Part shown: piece by piece, positions 35,729 to 43,863 of the stretch
Numbering within the stretch: position 1 is the first letter of the stretch
How the letters are laid out: the number at the start of each line of letters is the position of its first letter
DNA from: Mycolicibacterium chitae
GTDB taxonomy: Bacteria; Actinomycetota; Actinomycetes; Mycobacteriales; Mycobacteriaceae
Assembly (NCBI RefSeq): GCF_900637205.1
Contig: NZ_LR134355.1
Location: 1,054,001-1,118,000 of the forward strand
Reading direction: 5' to 3'
Length of the DNA: 64,000 nucleotides
Notes under the pieces: model-generated
Told to the model about the DNA's origin: nothing
The model's database searches: none
Seen by the model: only the letters and a program-made list of their open reading frames with translations
Program-made: the position numbers and the translations under genes

Positions 35729-37065
35729 CGCTGACCCGTAACGCCCGCATCGGCGTGGCCGCGGTGCTGGTGCTGACCCTGGTGGCCGGCGCGGTGCTGC
35801 TGCTGCGCTCCGGTGGCCCGCTGAACCGCAACCACGTGGTGGCCTACTTCGACAACAGCAACGGCATCTTCGTCGGCGACGACGTCCGCATCCTCGGCGT
35901 CAACGTCGGCCGGATCGACAAGATCGAACCGGAGTACAACCGGGTCAAGATCTCGTTCTCCTATGACGGCAACTACAAGGTGCCCGCGGACGCGAAGGCC
36001 GCCATCCTGTCGCCGGCACTGGTGACCGGCCGCGCCATCCAGCTGACCCCGGTGTACTCCGGCGGCCCGGTGCTGGCCAACAACGCGGTGATCGATCAGG
36101 ACCGCACCGCGGTCCCGGTGGAATGGGCCGACTTCCGCGAACAACTCAACCGGCTCGCGGAGAACCTGGAGCCCACCGAACCGGGCGGCGTCAGCACGCT
36201 GGGCGCCCTGGTCAACACGACGGCGGACAACCTGCGCGGGCAGGGCGCCAACATCCGCGAGACGGTGATCAAGCTGTCGCAGGCCTTCTCGGCGCTGGGC
36301 GATCACAGCACCGACATCTTCAGCACCGTCAAGAACCTGTCGATCCTGGTGTCGGCGCTGCAGGACAGCACCAACCTGATGCGTCAGCTCAACCAGAACC
36401 TGGCCAACGTCACCGGCCTGCTCGCCGACGATCCCGGTGAGGTCGCCGCGGCGATCAGCGATCTCAACGCCGCGCTCGGCGACGTGCAGTCCTTCGTGGC
36501 CGACAACCGCGAGACGCTGGGCACCACCTCGGAGAAGCTCGCCGCGGTGACCCAGACGCTCAACGACAGCCTCGACGACATCAAGCAGCTGCTCCACGTC
36601 GCACCGAACACGCTGCAGAACTACATCAACATCTATCAGCCCGCCCAGGGCGCGGCGACCAGCGCGCTGGCCATCGCGAACTTCCAGAACCCGGTGTCGT
36701 TCCTGTGCGGCGCAATTCAGGCCGCCTCGCGTCTCGGCGCCGAGCAGTCCGCGAAGCTGTGCACGCAGTACCTCGCGCCGATCGTCAAGAACCGGCAGTA
36801 CAACTTCCTGCCCATCGGGCAGAACCTGTTCGTCGGCACCCAGGCGCGTCCGAACGAGGTGACCTACTCCGAGGACTGGCTGCGGCCGGACTACATTCCG
36901 CCGCCAGGACAGGTACCGGCGCCGCCCGCGGCCGCACCGGCCGGACCCGACGCGCCGCCGGCGCCGGCGCCGGCGGGACCGCCGCTGGCCGCCGAGCAGA
37001 TGGTCGCCACCAACCCGGCCGACGGACTGTCCGGCCTGATGGTCCACTCGGGAGGTGGGCAATGA
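35725..37065 (+). CDS. mceD: Mce family protein D
   Basis: 446 residues. TM helix IGVAAVLVLTLVAGAVLLL near the N-terminus, MCE domain with GDDVRILGVNVGRIDKIEP and AAILSPALVTGRAIQLTPVY, and a coiled-coil region (NTTADNLRGQGANIRETVIKLSQAFSALGDHSTDIF). It ends in a short Pro/Ala-rich tail. GTG start overlapping the previous stop; its own stop overlaps mceE as ATGA. Confidence 0.94.
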   Translation: MTLTRNARIGVAAVLVLTLVAGAVLLLRSGGPLNRNHVVAYFDNSNGIFVGDDVRILGVNVGRIDKIEPEYNRVKISFSYDGNYKVPADAKAAILSPALVTGRAIQLTPVYSGGPVLANNAVIDQDRTAVPVEWADFREQLNRLAENLEPTEPGGVSTLGALVNTTADNLRGQGANIRETVIKLSQAFSALGDHSTDIFSTVKNLSILVSALQDSTNLMRQLNQNLANVTGLLADDPGEVAAAISDLNAALGDVQSFVADNRETLGTTSEKLAAVTQTLNDSLDDIKQLLHVAPNTLQNYINIYQPAQGAATSALAIANFQNPVSFLCGAIQAASRLGAEQSAKLCTQYLAPIVKNRQYNFLPIGQNLFVGTQARPNEVTYSEDWLRPDYIPPPGQVPAPPAAAPAGPDAPPAPAPAGPPLAAEQMVATNPADGLSGLMVHSGGGQ

Positions 37066-38207
37066 CGCGCGGGGTGCGGATGAAGCGGGCCGCCGGGGCC
37101 GCGGTGATCGGCGCGCTGACGACGGCGCTGACCGCGTGCAGCGGTTGGACCGGACTCAACTCGCTGCCGTTGCCGGGCACCGAAGGGCACGGGCCGGACG
37201 CCTTCACGATCCAGGTCCAGATGCCCGACGTCGACAACATCGAGCAGAACTCGCGGGTGCGGGTCGGTGACGTCACCGTCGGCAACGTCACCAAGATCGA
37301 ACGTCAGGGCTGGCACGCGCTGGTGACCATGAGCCTCAACGGCGACGTCGACCTGCCCGCCAACGCGCGGGCGACCATCGGGCAGACCAGCCTGCTGGGT
37401 TCGCTGCACATGGAACTGGCCCCGCCCACCGACGTTCCGCCGGAGGGCAAACTGCAGGAGGGGTCGCTGATCCCGCTGTCGTCGTCGGGCGCCTATCCGA
37501 CCACCGAGCAGACGCTGGCGGCCATCTCGTTGCTGCTCAACGGCGGCGGCGTCGGCCGGATCCAGGACATCACCACCGCGTTCGCGACGGCCTTCTCGGG
37601 CCGCGAGGACGATCTGCGCAGCCTGATCGAACAGCTCGACCGCTTCATCGCCTACAACAACGATCAAAAAGACGACATCATCGCGGCCACCGAGAGCCTC
37701 AACAGCCTGGTGGGCCAGATCGCCGACCAGAAGCCCGTCGTCGACCGGGCGCTGGAGACCATCCCGGATGCGCTCGAGGTGCTCAAGGAACAGCGGGTCA
37801 TGCTGGCCGACGCGCTGACCAAATTCGGCCAGTTCAGCGCGCTGACCGCCGACTCGGTCAACCAGACCAAGGAGGCCCTGGTCCAGGAACTGCGCGACCT
37901 CGGTCCGGTACTGCAGGAGCTCGCCAATGCGGGCCCTTCGCTGACCCGCGCGCTGAGCTTTTACCCGACCTTCCCGTGGCCCAAGGAAACCTTGGACAAC
38001 TGGATGCGCGGGGACTACGGCAACCTCAGCCTGGTGTTCGACCTGACGCTGAGCCGCATCGACAGCGGCTTCTTCACCGGCACCCGGTGGGAGGGCGACC
38101 TCACCGAACTGGAACTGCAGTGGGGCCGGACCATCGGTCAGCTGCCGAGCCCGTACACGGCCGGCAACCCGCTGATCGTGCCGTACCGCTGGGATCAGGG
38201 GCGCTAG
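37062..38207 (+). CDS. mceE: Mce family protein E, predicted lipoprotein
   Basis: 381 residues. Instead of a TM anchor it carries a lipoprotein signal peptide ending ALTTALTAC with Cys26, as is usual for the E subunit (LprK type). MCE domain: NSRVRVGDVTVGNVTKIERQGWHALVTM and ARATIGQTSLLGSLHMELAPP. The C-terminal helical part ends GNPLIVPYRWDQGR. The open frame reaches far upstream inside mceD, but the ATG in the ATGA overlap is the evident start. mceF follows with no spacing. Confidence 0.94.
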   Translation: MTRGVRMKRAAGAAVIGALTTALTACSGWTGLNSLPLPGTEGHGPDAFTIQVQMPDVDNIEQNSRVRVGDVTVGNVTKIERQGWHALVTMSLNGDVDLPANARATIGQTSLLGSLHMELAPPTDVPPEGKLQEGSLIPLSSSGAYPTTEQTLAAISLLLNGGGVGRIQDITTAFATAFSGREDDLRSLIEQLDRFIAYNNDQKDDIIAATESLNSLVGQIADQKPVVDRALETIPDALEVLKEQRVMLADALTKFGQFSALTADSVNQTKEALVQELRDLGPVLQELANAGPSLTRALSFYPTFPWPKETLDNWMRGDYGNLSLVFDLTLSRIDSGFFTGTRWEGDLTELELQWGRTIGQLPSPYTAGNPLIVPYRWDQGR

Positions 38208-39671
38208 ATGCATCTGACACGCAAGACCCTCACCCAGATGTCGATCCTGATCGCCATCGCGGCGATTGCCGGGTCGGTGATGGTGTTCAACTTCATCGGC
38301 CTGCCCGGAATGTTGTTCGGGATCGGCCAGTACCAGGTGGCCGTCCAGCTGCCGGAGGCCGGCGGTCTCTACGAGCGCGCCAACGTCACCTACCGCGGCA
38401 CCGAGGTCGGCCGGGTCAAGGCGGTCCGGTTGGAGAACGGCGGCGTGGTCGCCGATCTCACCCTGGAATCGAAGGTCAAGATTCCCGCCGATCTCGACGC
38501 GTCGGTGGGCAGCGTGTCCGCCGTCGGTGAGCAGTACGTGGACCTGGTGCCGCGCACCGGCAACCCGCCCTTCCTGCAGGACGGCGACGTGATCCCGCGG
38601 GAACGCACGTTCGTCCCTATCGACGTCAACTCAGTGCTGGACGCGACCAACCGTGGGCTGCAGGCGATCCCGCGGGAGAACCTGACGACCGTCGTCGACG
38701 AGGCCTATACCGCGGTCGGCGGTCTGGGGCCGGAGCTGTCGCGGCTGGTGCAGGGCTCCACGCAGCTGGCCATCGATGCCCGCGCCAACCTCGGCGAGCT
38801 GACCACGCTGATCGACCAGTCCGCCCCCGTGTTGGATTCGCAGACCGACACCTCCAGCGCCATCCAGACCTGGGCGGCGAACCTGGCCAACATCAGCGGC
38901 CAGCTCAAGCAGGAGGACGCCGCGGTGGCGGGGGTGCTGCAGCAGGGGCCCGGCGCGGCCGACGAGACCCGCGCGCTGTTCGACGAGCTGAAGCCCAGCC
39001 TGCCGATCCTGCTGGCGAACCTGGTCAGCGTCGGCGAGGTGGCCGTCACCTATCAGCCGAGCCTCGAGCAGTTGCTGGTGCTGCTGCCCCAGGGCGCAGC
39101 CGTGACCTCGGCGATCGGTGTCGCCAACCGGCATACCCGCCAGGACTACCGCGGCGCGTACCTGAGCTTCAACCTCAACCTGAACCTGCCGCCGCCCTGC
39201 GTCACCGGCTTCATCCCGGCCCAGCAGAAGCGGGTGCCCGCCGAGGTCGACCATCCCGACCGCCCGGCTGGCGACGTCTACTGCCGGATCCCGCAGGACT
39301 CGGCGTTCAACGTCCGCGGTGCCCGCAACATCCCCTGCACGACGGTGCCCGGCAAACGCGCCCCTTCGGTGCGGATGTGCGAGAGCGACGAGGTCTACCA
39401 ACCGCTCAACGACGGTTTCAACTGGAAGGGCGACCCCAACGCGACGAACTCGGGGCAGGCCGTCCCGCAGTTGCCCGGGGGGACCTCACCTGCGGAAGCA
39501 GCACCGCCGGCCGCGCCGCCGCTGCCGCCGATCGCAGCCGCTGAATACGAACCGAGCAGTGGCACGTACGTTGGACCGGACGGGCAGATCTACACCCAAG
39601 CCAATTTGGCCCAGAGCGCCACAGAGGAGCAAACATGGCAGACGATGCTGCTGCCCCCGAAGGGGAACTGA
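38208..39671 (+). CDS. mceF: Mce family protein F
   Basis: 487 residues. TM helix MSILIAIAAIAGSVMVFNFIGL, MCE domain with GLYERANVTYRGTEVGRVKAVRLENG and DASVGSVSAVGEQYVDLVP, helical region, then a Cys-containing segment (DVYCRIPQDSAFNVRGARNIPCTTVPGKRAPSVRMC) and a C-terminal Pro/Ala-rich stretch. The ATG comes immediately after the mceE stop, and the end overlaps the first associated-protein gene by 37 bp. Confidence 0.93.
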   Translation: MHLTRKTLTQMSILIAIAAIAGSVMVFNFIGLPGMLFGIGQYQVAVQLPEAGGLYERANVTYRGTEVGRVKAVRLENGGVVADLTLESKVKIPADLDASVGSVSAVGEQYVDLVPRTGNPPFLQDGDVIPRERTFVPIDVNSVLDATNRGLQAIPRENLTTVVDEAYTAVGGLGPELSRLVQGSTQLAIDARANLGELTTLIDQSAPVLDSQTDTSSAIQTWAANLANISGQLKQEDAAVAGVLQQGPGAADETRALFDELKPSLPILLANLVSVGEVAVTYQPSLEQLLVLLPQGAAVTSAIGVANRHTRQDYRGAYLSFNLNLNLPPPCVTGFIPAQQKRVPAEVDHPDRPAGDVYCRIPQDSAFNVRGARNIPCTTVPGKRAPSVRMCESDEVYQPLNDGFNWKGDPNATNSGQAVPQLPGGTSPAEAAPPAAPPLPPIAAAEYEPSSGTYVGPDGQIYTQANLAQSATEEQTWQTMLLPPKGN

Positions 39672-40339
39672 CCGAGTCAACCGGAACGGAGTTGACCGAG
39701 TCCCCCGAGGAGTCATCGGAATCGCCGCAAGACGCCACCCTGGAAGCCAGCGCTGACGACGCCGATTCGGCTACCGAGGCCGGCGGGGTCGCGGACGAAA
39801 CCGCCGACGCGGAACTCCCCGACGACGAGGTGAAGGCCGAACCGCAGCCGGGCCGGCTGCGGCGGGTGCTGATCGGTGCTCTCGCCGGGCTGTTGGTGCT
39901 CGGCCTCGTCGGCGGCCTGGGCTGGCTCGGCTGGTCGGTCTATCAGCAACAGCAGGCCCAGCAGCAGCGCGATGTCTTCGTGCAGTTGGGCCGGCAGGCC
40001 GCGATCAACCTGACCACCATCGACTTCGAGGACGCCGAGGCCGGGGTGCAGCGCATCCTCGACTCGGCGACCGGGACGTTCTACGACGACTTCTCGCAGC
40101 GCTCCGGACCGTTCACCGAGGTGGTCAAGCAGGCGCAGTCCAAGTCCACCGGAGAGGTGACGGCCGCCGGACTGGAATCCGAGGAGGGCGACCGCGCGCA
40201 GGTGCTGGTCGCCGTGACGGTGCAGACGTCCAATGCCGGTGCGCCCGAGCAGGCGCCCCGGATGTGGCGGATGCGGATCTCGGTGGAGAACACCGATGAC
40301 GGCCAGACCAAGGTGTCGAATGTGGAGTTCGTGCCGTGA
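39635..40339 (+). CDS. Mce-associated membrane protein 1
   Basis: 234 residues. An acidic, Glu/Ser/Asp-rich N-terminus (about 1-68) is followed by one TM helix (RVLIGALAGLLVLGLVGGLGWLGWSVY) and an extracytoplasmic domain of the Mas/Mam type (DVFVQLGRQAAINLTTIDFEDAEAGVQRILDSATGTFYDDFSQRSG), related in shape to VirB8/NTF2-like folds. Such proteins stabilise Mce complexes. It starts inside the 3' end of mceF and its stop overlaps the next gene as GTGA. Confidence 0.9.
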   Translation: MADDAAAPEGELTESTGTELTESPEESSESPQDATLEASADDADSATEAGGVADETADAELPDDEVKAEPQPGRLRRVLIGALAGLLVLGLVGGLGWLGWSVYQQQQAQQQRDVFVQLGRQAAINLTTIDFEDAEAGVQRILDSATGTFYDDFSQRSGPFTEVVKQAQSKSTGEVTAAGLESEEGDRAQVLVAVTVQTSNAGAPEQAPRMWRMRISVENTDDGQTKVSNVEFVP

Positions 40340-41061
40340 CCACTCCCGAGGACCCGAAGCCCGTGCCAGAGAAGGAAACCCCCGCAGTGCCCGCCGATGA
40401 CGACGAACTGACCCGCGACGAGGCCACGGAGGCCGGCACGGCGCTGGACGAGACGGACGCCGTCGAGGAGACCGAGGCTGTCGACGAGACGGACGCCGCC
40501 GAGACCACCGAGGCTGCCGAAGATGAGTCCACGGCGGACGGCGAGTCGGACGAGACCGCCGCGGACCCGGCGTCCGGGAAGGTCCGTCGGGCCGTCGTGC
40601 TGACGGTGCTGCTGTGCGTGCTGCTGCTCGCGGTGCTGGTCGGTGCCGGCTTCCTGGGCTGGAAATACTACTCGGGCCAGGCCGCCGAGACCGCACGGGC
40701 CGAATCCGTCCAGGTCGCCTCGGACGCCACGGTGAAGCTGCTGTCCTACGAGCCCGACACCGTCGAGGAGGAGCTGACCGCCGCGCGCGAGCTGCTCACC
40801 GGGACGTTCCAGGAGTCCTACACCGAACTCACCAACGACGTCGTCATTCCCGGCGCCAAGGAACAGCGCATCTCGGCCGTGGCCAACGTTCCCGCGGCCG
40901 CGTCCATGACGGCTGACTCCGATCACGCCGAGGTGCTGGTGTTCGTCAACCAGACGGTGATCGTCGGCGACGGCGCCCCGACCGCGACCGCCTCGAGCGT
41001 AAAGGTGACCCTGGAGAAGACCGGCGACCGCTGGCTGATCTCCGGCTTCGACCCGGTGTAA
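40336..41061 (+). CDS. Mce-associated membrane protein 2
   Basis: 241 residues, same architecture as its neighbour: a very acidic Glu/Thr/Asp repeat-like N-terminus (about 1-80, with TDAVEETEAVDETDAAETTEAAEDE), a TM helix (AVVLTVLLCVLLLAVLVGAGFLGW) and a C-terminal domain (SVQVASDATVKLLSYEPDTVEEELTAARELLTGTFQESYTEL). GTG start. It closes the operon; the next gene starts 11 bp after its stop, so read-through into the hydrolase is possible. Confidence 0.9.
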   Translation: MTTPEDPKPVPEKETPAVPADDDELTRDEATEAGTALDETDAVEETEAVDETDAAETTEAAEDESTADGESDETAADPASGKVRRAVVLTVLLCVLLLAVLVGAGFLGWKYYSGQAAETARAESVQVASDATVKLLSYEPDTVEEELTAARELLTGTFQESYTELTNDVVIPGAKEQRISAVANVPAAASMTADSDHAEVLVFVNQTVIVGDGAPTATASSVKVTLEKTGDRWLISGFDPV

Positions 41062-41072
41062 CCTCCGGTGGC

Positions 41073-41975
41073 ATGTACAGCGAACCGCGCTGGATCGACG
41101 TCGAGGTACCCGCGGGTCAGCTCCGCGCGCTGAGCTGGGGGCCCGAGGACGCGCCAATCGCGTTGTGCCTGCACGGGTTTCCGGACACCGCCTACGGGTG
41201 GCGCAAGCTGGCCCCGGCGCTCTACGGGGCCGGATACCGGGTGGTGGCGCCGTTCTTGCGGGGCTACGTGCCGTCGTCGTTGGCGTCGGACGGCAGCTAC
41301 CACATCGGGGCGCTGATGGACGACGTGCTGCGGATCCGCGAGGCCGTCGGCGGGACCGACCGCGACATCCTGATCGGCCACGACTGGGGCGCCATCACCG
41401 CGAGTTCGATCGCGGCCATGCCCGACAATCCGTTCCGCCGGACCGTGGTGATGTCGGTCCCGCCCGCCGCAGCCTTCCGGGTGGGCGACGAGCGGACCGC
41501 GCTGCTCGGCAAGCTGCCCGCCCAGTTGCTGCGCAGCTGGTACATCATGTTCTTCCAGCTGCCCGCGCTGCCCGAGCGGTCGGCCCGCTGGATCGTCCCG
41601 CTGCTGTGGCGCCGATGGTCGCCGGGCTATCCGGCGGCCGAGGATGTCCGCCACGTCGACGCCGCGATCGGCGCCCCGGAACGCTGGCGGGCCGCGCTCG
41701 GCGTCTACCGCGCGACGATCCGCAACACCAGGCCGCCCGCGCAGTACGCCCGGCTGCACCAGTTCTGGACGTCGGCCGCCCGGCCCGTCGGGCCCGTGCT
41801 GTACCTGCACGGCGCCGACGACGGTTGCATGACAGCGGATTTCACGCACTGGGTGGACAAGGTGCTGCCGGCGGAAAGCCGCAGCGCCGTCGTCGACCAC
41901 GCCGGACACTTCCTGCAACTCGAGCAGCCGCAGCGGGTGGGGGAGCTGATCCTGGACTTCGTCGGGCCGGCCTGA
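41073..41975 (+). CDS. Epoxide-hydrolase-like alpha/beta hydrolase
   Basis: 300 residues. The motif set is that of epoxide hydrolases and haloalkane dehalogenases: HGFPDTAYGW (oxyanion), GHDWG with Asp104 as nucleophile instead of Ser, an acid in LHGADDGCM and His in DHAGHFLQLEQP. The cap domain has a Tyr-containing RSWYIMFFQLP helix typical of epoxide hydrolases (ring-opening Tyr). It follows the mce operon at 11 bp and precedes an acyltransferase-like gene at 3 bp, so it may handle an imported lipid or its product. Confidence 0.86.
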   Translation: MYSEPRWIDVEVPAGQLRALSWGPEDAPIALCLHGFPDTAYGWRKLAPALYGAGYRVVAPFLRGYVPSSLASDGSYHIGALMDDVLRIREAVGGTDRDILIGHDWGAITASSIAAMPDNPFRRTVVMSVPPAAAFRVGDERTALLGKLPAQLLRSWYIMFFQLPALPERSARWIVPLLWRRWSPGYPAAEDVRHVDAAIGAPERWRAALGVYRATIRNTRPPAQYARLHQFWTSAARPVGPVLYLHGADDGCMTADFTHWVDKVLPAESRSAVVDHAGHFLQLEQPQRVGELILDFVGPA

Positions 41976-41978
41976 GCC

Positions 41979-43250
41979 GTGCCGCGGCTGGCCGCCGTCG
42001 ACGCCCAGACCTACTGGATGTCGGCGAAGATCCCCAACGACCAGTTCGTGCTGTTTGCGTTCGACGGCGCGGTCCGCATCGACGACGGGCTGCTCGACGG
42101 CCTGCGGGCACGCGCGCAGGACTGCGCCGATCTGCGGCTGCGCATCGCCGACACGCGCCGCTGGCGCTATCCGGACTGGGCGGCCGGGCCGGTCGATCGC
42201 GCGCAGTTCGTGGTGCACCCCGCCGCGGAGCTGACCTGGACCGAATGCCTGGACGCGGTGGCGCAACTGGCCGCCGCGCAGCTGGATCCGCGGGTCGCCG
42301 CTTGGCGGCTGCATCTGTTCGAGAAGGTTGCGGCCCCGCGGGGTTCGGGCCCGGCGACGGTCGCGGTCCTGCAGATCGCCCACGCGCTCGCCGACGGCAC
42401 CCGCACCGCCGCGCTCGCCGGCTGGTTGTTCGGCCGACCCGGCCCGGTGCCCGCGCTGCCGGATCGGCGACGGCGCAGCATGCTCGGGGGCGCGGTGGCC
42501 GCCGCGCGCGCCGAGCGCGGGCTGACCGACGATATCGAGGCCGGCCGCCTGCCCGCGCCGCCGCCGTCGCGTCCGGCCCTGCTCACCAACGCCACCCCGG
42601 CCGGTCCCCGGCGCATCCGTACTGTCGTCGTCGACCGGGCGTCGCTGCGGGGCCGATCGACGGTCACGGTCGAGGCCCTGCTGGCCGTCGGCACCGCGCT
42701 GGCCGGGCACCTGCGCGACCGCGGGGAAAACACCGAGCAACTCGGCGCCGAGGTGCCGCTGGCCAAGCCGGGAATCCGGTATGTGCGCAACCACTTCCGC
42801 AACGTCGGCGTGGGTCTGTATCCGGACCAGCCCGAGGATGTCCGCGCCGCCCGCATCCTCGCCGACCTGCGCGGGGGACGGCAGCGCGCCGAACACCGGG
42901 CCGCGCCGGCCGCCGAGGAAGCCACCGCGGCGGTGCCGGCCGCGCTGCTGCGCTGGGGCGTGTCGAAGTTCGACGAGACCGTCCGCTCGCCGCTGGTCAC
43001 CGGCAACACCGTGGTGTCGAGCGTCAACCGTGGCCCGGCCGATCTGCGGCTCGATGCCGCGCCGGTGCTGCTCACCGCGAGCTATCCCGCGCTGTCGCCG
43101 ATGATGGGCCTGACCCACGGCGTGCACGGCATCGGCGACACCGTGGCGCTCAGCGTGCACGCCGCCGACTCGGTGCTGTCGGAGACCGAACTCGACGATT
43201 ACCTCGAACGGCTTCGGCGCGTACTCGGCGCGGGTTCCTCACCCCGCTAG
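41979..43250 (+). CDS. WS/DGAT-like acyltransferase homologue with a degenerate active-site motif
   Basis: 423 residues. The fold signals of wax-ester synthase/DGAT proteins are present: an N-terminal half with the active-site loop, and a C-terminal DUF1298-like part (NTVVSSVNRGPADLRLDAAPVL, ALSPMMGLTHGVHGIGDTVALSVHAADSVLSETELDDYLERL). The HHxxxDG motif reads AHALADG (135 is the retained His; the first His is Ala). Since the second His is the catalytic one, activity is possible but not certain. GTG start 3 bp after the epoxide-hydrolase-like gene. It could be a condensation-type enzyme rather than a triacylglycerol synthase. Confidence 0.78.
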   Translation: MPRLAAVDAQTYWMSAKIPNDQFVLFAFDGAVRIDDGLLDGLRARAQDCADLRLRIADTRRWRYPDWAAGPVDRAQFVVHPAAELTWTECLDAVAQLAAAQLDPRVAAWRLHLFEKVAAPRGSGPATVAVLQIAHALADGTRTAALAGWLFGRPGPVPALPDRRRRSMLGGAVAAARAERGLTDDIEAGRLPAPPPSRPALLTNATPAGPRRIRTVVVDRASLRGRSTVTVEALLAVGTALAGHLRDRGENTEQLGAEVPLAKPGIRYVRNHFRNVGVGLYPDQPEDVRAARILADLRGGRQRAEHRAAPAAEEATAAVPAALLRWGVSKFDETVRSPLVTGNTVVSSVNRGPADLRLDAAPVLLTASYPALSPMMGLTHGVHGIGDTVALSVHAADSVLSETELDDYLERLRRVLGAGSSPR

Positions 43251-43271
43251 GCAGCCGCTCAGCAGATGGCC

Positions 43272-43277
43272 TAAATT
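43272..43277 (+). promoter_or_regulatory. Putative -10 box, leaderless, DoxX gene
   Basis: TAAATT with a 6-nt spacer to the ATG at 43284. Confidence 0.5.
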
Positions 43278-43283
43278 CACCAC

Positions 43284-43811
43284 ATGACCTACGACTCGGC
43301 GTTGGACTTCGGACTGCTGCTCCTGCGTGTCGTGCTGGGCCTGACCATGGCCGCGCACGGCTACAACAAGTTCTTCGGGGGCGGACGCATCCCCGGCACC
43401 GCCGGCTGGTTCGACAGCATCGGCATGAAGCCGGGCATGTTCCACGCCCGGGTTGCCGCGACCACCGAGATCGCCGCCGGTCTCGGCCTGGCCCTCGGGT
43501 TGCTGACCCCCGTGCCGGCCGCGGGCTTCGTGGCGCTGATGCTGGTGGCGGCCTGGACCGTGCACCGGGCCAACGGCTTCTTCATCGTCAAGGAAGGCTG
43601 GGAGTACAACCTGGTGCTCGCCGCGGCCGCAGTCGCCGTGGCCGCGACGGGGGCCGGCAAGTACAGCCTGGACCACCTGCTGTTCTCCGGGACGGGCTTC
43701 TACGGGTGGCTGTACGGCTGGTGCGGTTTGACCATCGCGGTGGTGCTGGGCCTGCTCGGCGGCATCGGTCAGCTGGCCGTGTTCTACCGCCCGCCGGCCA
43801 AGACCGGATAG
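43284..43811 (+). CDS. DoxX family membrane protein
   Basis: 175 residues, four predicted membrane helices. DoxX signature at the N-terminus (LLLLRVVLGLTMAAHGYNKFFGGGRIPGTAGWFDSIGMKPG), with RVAATTEIAAGLGLALGLLTPVPAAGFVALMLVAAW. Relatives are linked to thiosulfate/quinone metabolism or, in mycobacteria, to an oxidative-stress membrane complex, but the individual role is unknown. It begins just after the acyltransferase-like gene and ends 52 bp before the DUF3556 gene; the gap holds the KstR-type palindrome. Confidence 0.86.
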   Translation: MTYDSALDFGLLLLRVVLGLTMAAHGYNKFFGGGRIPGTAGWFDSIGMKPGMFHARVAATTEIAAGLGLALGLLTPVPAAGFVALMLVAAWTVHRANGFFIVKEGWEYNLVLAAAAVAVAATGAGKYSLDHLLFSGTGFYGWLYGWCGLTIAVVLGLLGGIGQLAVFYRPPAKTG

Positions 43812-43829
43812 GTCCCGCCCGAACCACCA

Positions 43830-43861
43830 CCGACAGACTAGAACACGTTCTAGTCTGTCGG
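43830..43861. promoter_or_regulatory. KstR-type operator in a 32-bp inverted repeat over the DUF3556 promoter
   Basis: Arms CCGACAGACTAGAAC and its exact complement GTTCTAGTCTGTCGG flank a 2-bp centre. The core TAGAACACGTTCTA (43839-43852) matches the KstR consensus at all fixed positions. The right arm contains TAGTCT (43851-43856), a -10 box 7 nt before the ATG at 43864. A bound repressor would therefore cover the promoter and the start of a leaderless gene. Strongest regulatory element in the window. Confidence 0.82.
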
Positions 43862-43863
43862 TC

